A DNA stretch of 64,000 bases. Source: Tetrapyrgos nigripes (Eukaryota; Basidiomycota; Agaricomycetes; Agaricales; Campanellaceae). Positions 1 through 11,025 of the stretch are shown one piece after another (the first letter of the stretch is position 1; each line of letters begins with the position of its first letter). The stretch covers positions 248,001-312,000 of the forward strand of contig JAACJM010000092.1 in assembly GCA_013368315.1 (NCBI GenBank). Reading direction: 5' to 3'. A program made the position numbers and the translations under genes. The notes beneath the pieces are model-generated. The model did not search any database. It worked only from the letters and a program-made list of their open reading frames with translations, and had not been told where the DNA came from.

Positions 1-3000
1 ATGTTCTAGCCTTGACTTTATTCACAATATATTGACTCATGCACATTTCAGACTAAAGCAAACTGTGAATTCCGAACAGCCCGGCGCTGATGGTCCTTCG
101 ATTGAGGATCGGTTGAAGACACGAATGGGCGCGATTGTTGACACCATTAAGCGTTGCGCAAAGGTGTGCGATACCTACCAGAAGCGACGCACAGCTGGTG
201 CGTAGACCCTTTTATACTTCAGCCTCTACAGTTTCATACTATGTACTTTCACAGTGAAACTGTTCATGAGCTCAAAATGGCAGGGCACATTCGCAGAGGT
301 TGCCCAGCAATTTGCTGAACACAAGAGCGGTATCCAGTTTGACCTCCAGCTCCACATCAGTGGCAAGCTTGGCAATGCCAACGCAATGCTCGTTGAGATG
401 AAGACAACCATGTCTCAAGTCAAGGAGAATATCACTGAACTCATGAAGACAATTTTTGAGCGCTTATGTACCCCCGAAGAGCGCGAACTCTCAGAAAGAT
501 TAGCCTCCCAGGGTGGTGCAGATGTTGTACTCAAGAACGACCGACTACTTGGGGAAATTCTCAAACAGCAGAAGACACCAAAAGGCAACAAGCAACAGAC
601 GGCCACAGAGCTACAGAAGGAGGTGGAGAAAGGAGTGGACCAGATTCTTGCAGAAGAAAAGTTCTTCAATTCGAAGTTTGATGCAATGCTCAAGCAGATG
701 GAAGAGGACAGGGGGACAATCAAACGCGAAAGTGATCGTGTAATAAACGCAGTACTCTCTGGCCCTCATGAGCGGATTGTTGACCGAGTGAGTCCTAATG
801 CTGGCGGCATCCCAAACCCTACCCCGTATTGACTCTTCCCTCAGGACATGTATCATATCTGGAAAGAGATGGTAACATATTTTCTATTCTTTGCAAACTA
901 TTCTCATGAATTAATAGGGATGGAAAGGCAGCGTCAAAGCCAAGCACCTTGCTATGGCACTCCGTGACCACTTTGCTGAAGGAAGTGACGCTGCAGCACT
1001 GGCTGCTATCCACGACATCACAACTACAACCAAGAGTGATTCAGATTCAGCTGCGCAGACTGTTGAGAAAATAGCAGAAATTGCTCGATCTGCAGAAAGC
1101 TCTAGTATGGAAGACAAATGGACAATGCAGTTCATCACTGTTGGGAGGTTGCAGCCAATTATGGAAGCTCTTGATGACGATGCATCATCGCTTGTCACTG
1201 TAGCTGAAGTCAACGCTTTTACTGCAGCACGTCCCTTCAACTGGAGGTGAGGCTTTGAATAGAGTTTGCAATATGCTTGAAACTAACTTAGATAAGTCTT
1301 CCACGTTGGATAGCATTCTGGGCTTATGGTGAGTGCAAATTTCAGAGGTCCCTGTGTCCGTATTCATGCGAGTTCTCATAGGCTTTGAGATGGCCGTGCA
1401 ATGGTACTTCCGTCGCATACGCAAGTTGTTTGCAGATATATCTGCAGCCTCGCAGTTTGCACTTAAGACCAACCGTGGGGTTATTGCCAGATTCATCACG
1501 TCCTGGGAAATTTTACTTGTTGAGAACTTCCTCTCAGGGCTCCGTGACACTGATGAATGGGATGACACCGACTGGAATCTCGATGCCACATTTTTGAAGT
1601 TCAAGGACTATATTATCGAGAACGAGATGGGGATGGACCGTAGGCTTCGAGCGGTCAATTACATCATTGATGAGGTCAACACGTTGACCATGGTTACCGG
1701 GGCGGTTAGGCTTGAAAAGGTAAGTTTATTGCATATTTTCACTGTCCTTTTTGTCTGAAGAATGAATGAAATAAGTACATCCTACCCATTCTTTTTCTGC
1801 TATTTAGGAGGAGTCTGGCTATCATCTCTCTAGCGAAAACTGCAAAGCTCCATCCAGAAGAGCTTGGAGAAATTCAATACTCGATCATGATCCTGATGGA
1901 GGAGGTAGCGCGTAGGGCTCATACTATGCAAGGTCGGTACCGATCCTTTATGTGGCCTCCTGATATGTCTTAAGCTCTAAGCACTCTATCAGCCGTATAC
2001 AAATTGCAGAACCTAAACGAGAAAGAGCAACGAAACAAGTTCTTTTTTGGTCTGGTATGTCAATCAAAATTTCGACCGTATTCTGCCTCAGACTGTCTGA
2101 CAATCGGATACAATACATCAATCTTAGTTTTCGTCTGTCACAGAAACTGCGGTCATGGGACCTTATTGGGCACGAAATCCTCGCTTTGAAATCACGGTCT
2201 TTGATATTGAACCAACGGATGAGAGTGCAACTTTAGAAACCGGTGAAAATCAACTTCTCTTTGGACCGCAGACAGAAGAGCTAGAACTTCTTGCTGGTTC
2301 TTTGACCGGTCAATCAGAAAGTCAAAATAACGAAGCTTCCGGTACGCAATCGCTCATTGGTGGTTGGGGTGGATCATATACCTACCATGACGGCGAAGAG
2401 CGAGACGACGGCCTAGTCAGTTTCACTGTTTCGTCGCATGACAGTGAAGGTTCCTTTATCGGATCTGGTATCGATGTGTATGGACCGTTCACAGTCCAGG
2501 GAACCCTCAATGACCACCATATAGTGTTCGAGAAGGCGTATATTCTCCTACAGTACGGTCGAAAGGTTGCGTGGCGCTATGAGGGTAGGGTTAATGCGGG
2601 CTTCAACGAGATTACTGGTGAATGGGGTCGTTCTAGTGTCAAATCCGAATCAGATGTTGGAGAAGATAATGTAGATGGAAAGAGGTATGCGAAAGAAAAT
2701 TACTGTGGTATACAAGATATCTGATGCAACTCCAGCAACGACATCGGAACTGAAGAAGGATCTAACATGTCAGCTCGATCCAGCCCTATTCCGCCGAGTC
2801 AAATTGAAAACCTCGACGGAAGACAGCGATCACGGAGATGATAACGCTGAGACTGACAGCGTTTCTGAAGCCGGATCTTCTATCGCCACCGACATTGCCT
2901 TGGGCGGGTTTTCTATTAAACGCCGCTCCATGGAATATCTTCTTTCCTGCCCCTCCGCTGAAGAATTTAAACAGAACCGGCCCAGAGCACTTTGGAAGCT

Positions 3001-3981
3001 CGCAATAAATTCCACAATTTATTCCATACGGAGTCATACTTTGAGCTGGAAAGTTCTTTCCGCTCGACGTCACCAGCGTCAACGATACATCGAACTAGTG
3101 AGGATCCAGCAGAAAACCGGAGACATCACTCCCAACTCGGAGGACATGAATGACTGGTCTGAACTAATGAAAAAAAACACACCCTAACGACCTTGCTATA
3201 TGGCGCACCATCGCATTAGCTCAGATGAGACGGGAAGAGTGTCACAAGTGCGTCTTAATTTCTCTGGTGTCGAATGATCTCTTGTGCTGAAACATTGGCA
3301 GTTTCGGCTGTGATAGCTGCCACCGTGATATTCTTGCGTCTAGCCGTTTCCAATGTGTTTCCTGCTCTGAAGGAGAAATCACTCGAACCTTGGATCTGTG
3401 CAAAGACTGTTTCTTTGAACAAAAGCCCGTGACTCGTCGGAATGACAAGTCTCATTCACTTAGCCATAACATGATACAATGGCGCTCTGCCGTATTGCCC
3501 TCTTATTGCAATTCGATGTACAGCTGGGCTAAGGACGCTCTCAACTATATTTCTGTCTACCTGTCCCAAGGGGACTCGGAAGGACTACCCTGTGTCGAAT
3601 GCGCGAAGAAGATACAGGCGCAACCATACTGGTGCTGCCTTGATTGCCGGCAGAGTAATTATTTCCCGGTTGAATTGTTGGTGTATCCTCTTACTAACAT
3701 TTTATTCTTTAGACCTCACACTGGTCTGTTTTGAATGCAACGAACGCGTCGAGCAGCAGAAGCCCTGGATGGAGAATAACCAGATATGCAGCTCAGAAAA
3801 TTCTAGTGGTCATAACTGGTCACATACTCTGGTTTCTGCTCCATTGGAGAAGGACGAGACCGTCGAGGCAAATGTCTCGGTGGAAACACGCCTAGAACGC
3901 TTGGAGGACAAATTCGACAAAATTGATGCACGGTTAGTCAAGCTAGAGGAGTTACTCAGTCGCTTAGGTCGTACGGAGTAG
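1..3981 (+). CDS. EF-hand / ZZ zinc-finger protein of a mushroom family, 5' end cut off by the window
   Basis: Partial multi-exon gene; the window opens in an intron ending at 51. Exons I can join in frame are 52-197, 255-787, 845-871, 918-1246 and 1297 onward, with further exons through about 1350-1720, 1808-1930, 1993-2050, 2150-2700 and 2700-3247, then 3302-3652 and 3713-3981. The N-terminal part is helical. Near 1168-1206 a 12-residue loop (D-x-D-x-S...E) looks like an EF-hand, followed by a WSLPRWIAFWAYG-type segment. A beta-rich domain lies near 2350-2640. At 3302-3420 a ZZ-type zinc finger is clear (FGCDSCHRDI, RFQCVSC, LDLCKDC), followed by a second Cys-rich cluster and a C-terminal coiled coil near 3860-3975. 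The family is familiar from agaricomycetes, but I know of no established function; calcium- and zinc-dependent protein binding is inference. Middle exon borders around 1720-2160 and 2700 are uncertain. Confidence 0.72.
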
Positions 3982-4284
3982 TAAGTCGTTTTCAAATGTG
4001 TAATGTAGCAATGATACCGATGAGTCTGAGAGTGAGACCGGAATACATAAATATTCTGCAGCAAGAGCTTGCGGATGCTACTGCCACCAATGTCCCCAAA
4101 ACAGCAATTGGGCTCACATCCAAGTCCAACTCGCAGTGTCGACAGTCCGAACCGCCGGAAAGCGGCACATGCGTTGTTTCCCCCAAAGCACCTTGCCAAG
4201 CAAACTCACATATCCGCTCGATGGACATATGAACTACTGCGTCTGGTCCGAGGATATAACTGTTTCTTTATAGCAAAGGTAGCA
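3982..4284. repeat. Dispersed repeat block downstream of the ZZ gene (copy A)
   Basis: Sequence following the stop codon is shared with 23466-23700, and its distal part (about 4150-4206, containing GCGTTGTTTCCCCCAAAG and CACCTTGCCAAGCAA) is also shared with 24360-24480, 46690-46745 and 57505-57575. It belongs to a duplicated block rather than to a gene; short ORFs here have no support. Confidence 0.65.
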
Positions 4285-5022
4285 ATGACGGTGACGCCCT
4301 CTCATGATACGCAGGAGCTGCTGAAGCGTCTCGAGGTCGTGCTGAAGGTGTGGACTGATGTCGACCTAGTACCTAGTGTCAGCAGCTCGGCTGGGGTGCA
4401 CAATATGATCTGGCCGATGGAGACAGCGGTAGCTCAGCTAGTGTCAGAACGTCGGCTTCCCCACTATTCCAAGCAGCAGCAGCCGCTCCTCCACGAAGCA
4501 ATCAGGATAGCACTCCAATCTAGAGCCTTGCCGCTACTAGAAAGACGCTGGAAAGCAAGTCAAATTGCGATTCTCAGCGATTTTCTCGTCAACTCTTTGA
4601 CATTCAACAAGTTTCCTCATAGATTTTCACCCATCTACAACGCCATCTTTAAATTCCTCAACACAGACACTCAAATGTATGGATCGTCAATCGCGGAATT
4701 CGAAGATGATGAAGTGGATTTCATGTACAAACCTATTAGGCTGATACACAGTGCCATCGAAAAGGGCGAGCTTGACCCGGTCACTGATGAAGTTGCAAAA
4801 TGCTCACTTCAGCTGTTCCTCCTCACCCCACAAGCTCGTTCCCATCATCAGAAAGCGGCAGATTTCAGAAGAATTATGCACACATACATAATCACGAGAG
4901 GTGCTTCTGATTCGATGGCATTGAACGATATGTGGGATAATGATGGGTCCTGGTCCCTCGGTACCTTCATCCTCTATGAAGTTCTCACGCCGAAAAGACA
5001 AAAATATCCGCTCGACAGATAG
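4285..5022 (+). CDS. Unknown protein whose reading frame now terminates inside a MITE
   Basis: Open frame of about 245 codons starting at ATG 4285 (an in-frame ATG exists upstream at 4069 but falls in repeat sequence). The product begins MTVTPSHDTQELLKRLEVVL and is soluble, helical and without signal peptide; I do not recognise the family. The last dozen codons and the stop lie inside the transposon at 4986-5116. If the element and one copy of its TCT duplication are ignored, the frame continues past 5117 for about 95 codons, so the insertion has truncated the protein or sits in what used to be an exon. Function unknown. Confidence 0.5.
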   Translation: MTVTPSHDTQELLKRLEVVLKVWTDVDLVPSVSSSAGVHNMIWPMETAVAQLVSERRLPHYSKQQQPLLHEAIRIALQSRALPLLERRWKASQIAILSDFLVNSLTFNKFPHRFSPIYNAIFKFLNTDTQMYGSSIAEFEDDEVDFMYKPIRLIHSAIEKGELDPVTDEVAKCSLQLFLLTPQARSHHQKAADFRRIMHTYIITRGASDSMALNDMWDNDGSWSLGTFILYEVLTPKRQKYPLDR

Positions 5023-5116
5023 ATCACATCACTACTACTGATATAAGATATATCTGTAAAAAAGTGTGTTTCTGTACGCCTTTCTGCCGAGCGGATATTT
5101 TTGTATTTTCGGCGTG
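4986..5116. mobile_element. 131-bp MITE with 3-bp target duplication (TCT)
   Basis: The ends are inverted copies: CACGCCGAAAAGACAAAAAT at the left and its near-perfect reverse complement at the right, with pairing extending through about 28 bp (AATATCCGCTCG). Flanking TCT at 4983-4985 and 5117-5119 is the target-site duplication. A second, 140-bp copy lies at 44425-44564 flanked by TTA, and a one-ended fragment at about 42530-42559. The 3-bp duplication resembles the PIF/Harbinger class, but TCT is not the usual TWA, so the superfamily is inference. No coding capacity. Confidence 0.9.
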
Positions 5117-5605
5117 TCTGCACAACACCGTGACGGGTGCAGAGGTAACTGCAGATCACGTTACCCTATGTCTCAATGCGACATGCAGCTCTGTCGTTTA
5201 TCACTTCAGAGAGCACCAACGAAGAACTATGTCTCTGCAAATTCCCAGAAACTCGCACAAAAACTCTTTGGTGCTCTCAGAGCAATGCCGAAGGAAATCG
5301 ACTAAAATCCATTGTATCAGAGGATCAAACTCTGTGTCAGCTGGACGGTTCTACAGAACGTCGGGATGTTTGTGGGACAGAAGGTGGATGAGGACTTTTT
5401 AGTCTTGAGGCAAAATCGTATTCTACAAGGCCATGTTCCCGACGATCAAGCTATGGATGACATCTGTAGTCTAGGCCGGGAATTGCTTCCTAGATTATTT
5501 CCCCCCGAATTCAAAATCTCGCGTACGCCATTTGCTAATTCAAGCACACTGGCAAGCGACAGGGAGGAGGAGGAGTGTATTACCCGGGCTGGGACCAAGA
5601 ACTGA
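5117..5605 (+). other. Probable distal exons of the MITE-interrupted gene
   Basis: Two overlapping open stretches (about 5117-5402 and 5312-5605) look like continuing coding sequence: residues such as VGQKVDEDFLVLRQNRIL and DDICSLGRELLPRLF are well-behaved protein sequence. The frames differ, so at least one intron or frameshift separates them. The 3' end runs into a dispersed repeat at 5559. I could not fix exon borders and do not recognise the family. Confidence 0.35.
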
Positions 5606-5645
5606 TACGCCGGGGGTCCGGGAGGCAACCCGATGTAGCTACTGT
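5559..5645 (+). repeat. Dispersed repeat, inverted copy at 63046-63130
   Basis: About 85 bp containing GGAGGAGGAGT, TATTACCCGG, TGGGACCA and CCGGGGGTCCGGGAGGCA recurs on the opposite strand at 63046-63130 with scattered differences. Likely a fragment of a short transposable element; its ends are not resolved. Confidence 0.7.
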
Positions 5646-6149
5646 ACGTAATACTAATATGTAGGTACATCATTGTCCCGGGATCAACCACTTCCAGGGA
5701 GGACGAGCTCACAGTACGTTTAAACTGCTGTAGATCCATCTGGTCATGGCGACCGCCAAGATACCTGAAAAGGTATGCTACGTAAGTACAGTAATCGGTG
5801 ACATTTTTTAGCGCGTGTATTGAGAGGGGGGGTCTAGCGCAATGGTATTCGTGAGAACTAAGTGACAGTCACGCAGTAACTCGCGGAACGAGGAAAAAAT
5901 TTTGAGCTCGTCGTTGTAGACGGCGTAGACGTCGTTATTTCGACTTTGGGAATACAAGACTCGGTCACAGGGCGAGCTTGAAGTGTATATAGTGTGTTGT
6001 CCAATTTTTGTGGAGAATGGACGTTATGAATAGGTTGGATTGCAGTTTTGCAATTTGGATGATGGTGGTGAAGGAAATGGGATTTGTCATGGTCCCTACA
6101 CGACATGAATCATCTCTCAACAATCTTCCAACCTTTCCAACCCCACTTC
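5646..6149. other. No gene seen
   Basis: Only short ORFs without coding character. It probably holds the promoter and 5' UTR of the small ORF at 6150. Confidence 0.4.
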
Positions 6150-6446
6150 ATGTCTGCCAATCTCATCTTAGTGGCTCTGCTTTTGGTCATCACTACACGG
6201 GATACAGCGGAAACGAGCAAGTCTGAATGTGATCACCACGTCCAATTGCTTGAACGTATAATCCTTGATTTTCGTTTCTACGGTTCAGTGGCGAACGAAG
6301 AAAGCCAGACGGAATTTGCTGACAACCTGAACAACCTGGTGATCACCTACATCAAGAAAACCGAGTCTAAAGGTCCGGCAGATATCTTGAGGATCATCTT
6401 GGGCTTGGTTCAATCATATTTTTCCTTTTCTGAGGCCGGCCATTGA
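6150..6446 (+). CDS. Small possibly secreted protein, 98 aa
   Basis: Single open frame. I chose the ATG at 6150 because the first 16 residues (MSANLILVALLLVITT) form a hydrophobic signal-peptide-like segment; the frame also has an upstream ATG at 6084. The remainder is helical and charged with a single cysteine, so it is not a cysteine-rich effector. I do not recognise the family. The TAA-free 3' flank is interrupted 26 bp after the stop by the hAT element at 6473. Could be a chance ORF. Confidence 0.4.
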   Translation: MSANLILVALLLVITTRDTAETSKSECDHHVQLLERIILDFRFYGSVANEESQTEFADNLNNLVITYIKKTESKGPADILRIILGLVQSYFSFSEAGH

Positions 6447-6472
6447 TTACGAGTCTTATTGTGAGCTCAAAT

Positions 6473-7079
6473 CAGTGTTGTCAAGGTCAGCGGAATTCCG
6501 CTTTCGGTGACCTTGGACGGAATTGCGGTGACCTTGAGTCCGGCAATGACCACGACCATGACCTCAGATCAATGACCTTACCATAAAGGGAAGGTCTTGT
6601 CTTCGGCTCGCTCATTCTCTGCTAGATTGGGGCACTCTCTGCCTGTTGTACGTCGAAATTAGATAGATAGAGTAATTGTATAAGTACATGTTTAGATATT
6701 GAGTGAATCCTGCAGTCCAGTATCAATACCAACAATGCCATCTACTGTATTGGAGTCCCTGTCCAATAGCTCATAAAAATCTACTTCTTCTTCAAGGCTC
6801 CTCACTGCGCTTCATTGATGGATTCCTACCCAATGTTGTAATCTACATACTCCCAACTCTGCATGGAAGTCAATAGTGGCTATACTCGATGGCGTCTGCA
6901 GAAAATGTCGACGCGCCAGCAGCCTGGGAATACCGCCGCTTGACATTCGGATTTCCCCGAAGGTCACCAAATCTAACGTAACAGGTCAGGTCATTTTGGT
7001 GACCAAGCGGAATTCCGCTGGAATTCCGTTTGGTGACGACCATGGATATGACCTCGAGGTCGGTGACCGTGCAACACTG
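6473..7079. mobile_element. 607-bp non-autonomous hAT element with 8-bp target duplication
   Basis: Starts CAGTGTTGTCAAGGTCA and ends with the inverted form ...TGACCGTGCAACACTG. It is flanked by perfect 8-bp direct repeats GCTCAAAT at 6465-6472 and 7080-7087. CAGTGTTG-type ends and an 8-bp duplication are diagnostic of hAT. Subterminal regions carry repeated GGTGACC/GGTCACC and GGAATTCC motifs in both orientations. The interior has no transposase ORF, so it would have to be mobilised in trans, for example by a hAT transposase related to the remnant at 16.8-18.4 kb (relation not shown). Confidence 0.93.
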
Positions 7080-7087
7080 GCTCAAAT

Positions 7088-7978
7088 GGCCGCATTTTTT
7101 GTATCCCGGGAAAATATATCCTATTCCGTCAGCTCGGCAGACTCGGCACCAAGCTTCGCAAATTCTCCGTCAACTTTCGTCAAGCAACAAACCAGTGACC
7201 AGTGACCAGTGCCCAGTCCATGACCAACATCTACCTCTTCAGAGTCTATTGCATTTGTGCAATGGGATGAGGACTCATACCTGCCGCTGTATACAGTGGC
7301 CTGCACCGACATTTAACGAATGGGGACTCGTGCGCCAACATAGTAGAGTCTTGGTAGGGTCAGTGAGAACTGGGAAGAGCGCGAAGCGAAGCGCTGACAT
7401 GCTTGCTGACTCAAAGTGCGGGAGGAGGAGGAGGAGGAGTGTTTCTGTGAAGTTCAAACTATAATAACCCACATTTTGTGGGATATCGGCAACTTCCTGT
7501 AAGGAACCAAACCTAAAGGTTCAGCAATTATCAATTATCGACTATTTAAGGATATTACTCTACGTGGCAATATATACCGAGACTATTTAAGGACATTATC
7601 TACACTGTAATTATAATATATGACGACCAAGAACCATTTACGTGAAGAACAGAATCCATGAACAGAATCCATGTCGCAATAATCAAATAACAGTAGAGAC
7701 AGGTAGATAGGAATGATATAGGATCAATGGACAAATAAAGAGGTGAAATACTAAAGGAGTGGGGTGGATAGGGATAATAAGTAATTAACAAGCGAATCAG
7801 AGAAGGCCTATTGGCCACGACACTAGGAATGATGGATAAACAGTAAAGGAGTGTAAATGTGAGCAGGAGCTCGAGTGAGTGAGTAAGTAAGTGATAAGTA
7901 ATGAGACTTAAAGAGATAGGGGTATACGGCAGGCTACGGCAAATGCAGTGCCGGTTCGTCACAATCCACAACCTTCTT
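7088..7978. other. Intergenic, no gene seen
   Basis: Contains a CCAGTGACCAGTGACCAGTGCCCAG tract near 7191-7216, a GGAGGAGGAGGAGG purine run near 7421 and AT-rich sequence from 7470. It should include the 3' UTR and terminator of the catalase gene. Small ORFs here have no coding character. Confidence 0.5.
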
Positions 7979-10322
7979 TCAGTTGGAATCCAACGGGTAT
8001 CTATCCAGAAACTTGAACTGCATCAAATCCTCCTTAAACCCATCCAAAAAGCCATCATCAGTTGTCGAATTGACCATCCTCACTCCCGGCGAACTACCCT
8101 GAATATCCGCCCGTAACAAACCCGTCTGTCCCTCAGCAATAGCAGCGATAGGTTTCGCATAGAAATACGCATCCCTGACGATGCTCAATGGTCGTTGTGG
8201 CGGATAAAGTGCGGTTTTGGATGTGGGACCTGATTCGAAGAGAGCTTGAGTACCATCAGTGATGACGATTCCATCGAAAAGAACAGCATCCGAGGCGATG
8301 TAGGTCATGTCTACGCCATCCTGGAGCGCCTCAGCGATGACGATGCCGTTGGCACCGCTAGAAGCTAGGGATTGGGCGAGAGCACGAGCTTGTTCAATGG
8401 AAGAAGAAGAGTTGATGGTGGCTAGGATTCCTACGCTAAGACCTGCGATGGTAGACAACGTCCCGTTGAAAATGGAGAGATCCGTCGTAGTGTTGTCGTG
8501 GTAATAAGTGGGGTTTGGAGACGGGGAGTCTATGCCAATCGCGGTAGCGACTCGAACGGCCATATCATTGTCTACCATGTTGATCTGGGCAATGAAGTTG
8601 GAACGGACTTGCATGGATTGGACATGGGCAAGCTCGAAACGAAGTGCATTTATGATCATTTGTTGTTCAGCCGGGAGGAGGGAGTTGTAGAAGAGACGAG
8701 GCTGGGTCCAATAATCGAGGAAGGTTGGGGATATCTCACGGACATAACTCGCATCCACGATACGACGAGCAGGAGCTGTGAAGAAGCCGTTGCCTTGAGT
8801 CTGGTTGGCGGGTTTGGGTGAGCCGTTGTTCAGCGTATTGAACGTGTATGGTGCGGTGTTAGTATGAAGAAATTGTTGGCCTGCGCCATCGCGATTGTTG
8901 TTATGAATCGGACTGCGGGGTCGATTGATGGGAATCTGCTCAAAGTTGGGGGAGCCCATGTTGCGATTGAGCTGGGTGTCAACGTATGAGAATAGACGAC
9001 CCTGCAGAAGAGGATCATCAGAAAAATCAATTCCTCGTACGATGTGGCCAGGGCAGAACTTGGAAGCAAAGATCACGTTAGCCCGAGAAACGTCAAGAGA
9101 TACTCTATCACTCACCATGACCTGTTCAGTCTCGGCAAAGTAGTTGATTGGATTACGATTCAGCACGAATTTTCCGATCGGCGTCAAGGGTACTATCGTC
9201 TCCGGCACAATCTTCGTTGGGTCCAGCAAATCAAACCCATACCTCGTCACATCTTCTTCATCCATGATCTGTACCGAGACTTCCCAGCTAGGATATGAAC
9301 CTGCAGCGATAGCATTGAACAAATCCTTCCTGTGATAGTCAGGATCCTGCCCAGCAAGCGCCAAAGCCTCTGGCCATATCAAGCTCGCCTTGCCTTGCTG
9401 AGTTTTGAAATGGAACTTGATCAGCTTGGAAGCTCCGTCGGCGTTGACGAATCGGTAGGTGTGGACACCAAATCCATCGATATGTCGATAAGAGCGAGGT
9501 ATACCGTATCCTGATAGCGCCCAGAAGAGAGTGTGAAGGGTAGAAGGATTTTGGGAGAAGAAATCGTAGGCGCTATCATGGGCGGTTTGAGCCTGAGGAA
9601 TCTCATTGTCCGGACGAGGCTTAACAGCATGAATGAGGTCAGGGAATTGAATGGCATCTTGAATGAAGAAGACCGGGACATTGTTTCCTACGATATCTAG
9701 AACAGCTGTCAAAAAATAGATCTCAGATCTCGATTTGCATATCACTCGCCGTAGTTCCCTTCATCAGTATAGAATCTCAGAGAAAACCCATGCACGTCTC
9801 GAGCAGTATCAGCGCTTCCTCGGGATCCAGCAACTGTCGAGAATCGAAGAAATATAGGAGTTTGCTTGCCAGCCTGATTTAGAAACGAAGCGGCGGTGAT
9901 GTTGGACCAATCAGCGTAAGACTCAAAGTAACCATGAGCAGCAGCTCCTCGTGCATGAACTAGGCGGCATAAGTCAGAGCAAAGAAGCAAATCAGAACTC
10001 CATTCTTACCAGCTCGTTCCGGAATTCGTTCGTGATCAAAGCGAGTAATCTTGGTTCGCAAAACGAAATCCTCCAGCAACGTTGGTCCCCGTTCTCCTGC
10101 TTTGAGAGAATGCGTGTCATCCACCGGTGTGCCGAAATCGGTGGTGGTGTAGGAATCTGTGTCATTGACCACGAATTGGTCAAGGAATCCGTCGTCCCCA
10201 GGTAGCCCAGCTGCGCGCCTTTGTACAAGTCGATCACCTTGGCTATCGGCGATGGGGCAGGTGGCAGATGCGAAAAGTACGTGCCATAGAGAAACCTGAA
10301 GGAAAAATAACCTTGACCGCAT
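7979..10322 (-). CDS. Secreted large-subunit catalase
   Basis: Joined exons complement(7979-9696, 9750-9959, 10010-10322) give 2241 bp, 746 residues, the usual size of fungal large-subunit catalases (H2O2 to water and oxygen). Start chosen at 10322 because it yields a signal peptide ([17 protein letters not shown]...). Catalytic His is in [12 protein letters not shown], the active-site Asn in [14 protein letters not shown], and the proximal haem Tyr in [12 protein letters not shown]. The C-terminal flavodoxin-like/DJ-1-like domain follows (from about residue 590). Intron 1 is 50 bp GT-AG. Intron 2 (9697-9749) reads correctly only as a GC-AG intron, restoring NYDIVGNN. Likely exported to detoxify extracellular peroxide; no neighbours suggest a cluster. 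Confidence 0.95.
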
Positions 10323-11025
10323 GCTGGAGAGAAGGACAAGGATATCATTTACATCGCAGGCCTCCTTGGCTTTTAAACCCAAGATGACGAGAACATTAAA
10401 TGACGGCGTTGAGTTGAAGGAGAGCCACCTTCTCCAAAAGAACCAAGGTTTGCAGTCTTGTCCGAGCGGCCGCTCAACTATACTGATAGGCTTCGGAATT
10501 CAGTAGCATATGTATGCAGTATAGAATACTGCAGAGTGCTAATTCCTACATAGTTTTAGTCGCTCTCAATAAGAATGTGAACGAGAAGTAGTCTGTTTCG
10601 TCCGAGGCTCTGAGCAGTTTTGCAAATAAAACACCCGTTAAGTTCTATCGGTCGTGGCCAGCAATCAAACGGAGTAGTTATATGGTATACCAGTCATTCA
10701 TATCGCCTTATATACGCGTATATCGCTTTCCTGTGTGCGAGGTGAAAAAAGAAAGGAGGTAAAGCTACAGACTTGAGACGCGACTCAGTTTCATCTCTCA
10801 GATGACCGGGTATTTCCTTTTTCGTAAGTAGCTCCAGGGTCCAATTGAAGAAGTGAACAAGAAAGGTTAAAGCGAACAATCCCACTGTGCGGTGTATACA
10901 TTTTATAGTATTTAGAGTTACTATAGAGTCCATGAAGCTATAGGAATTATACACACTCTACTGCTACACACTGACATTGACGATCTCCGAAATACGCCGC
11001 CGCCGCCGTGAGGTTCTCCATTACT
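10323..11025. other. Intergenic between catalase and PARP-E2 gene
   Basis: Should contain the catalase promoter (upstream of 10322, minus strand) and the 3' UTR of the PARP-E2 gene. A GCCGCCGCCG run sits near 10997. No gene-sized ORF with coding character was seen. Confidence 0.5.

Noticed and set aside
415..723. Minus-strand ORF opposite the first gene
   Set aside because: Shadow of the coiled-coil exon of the plus-strand EF-hand/ZZ gene.
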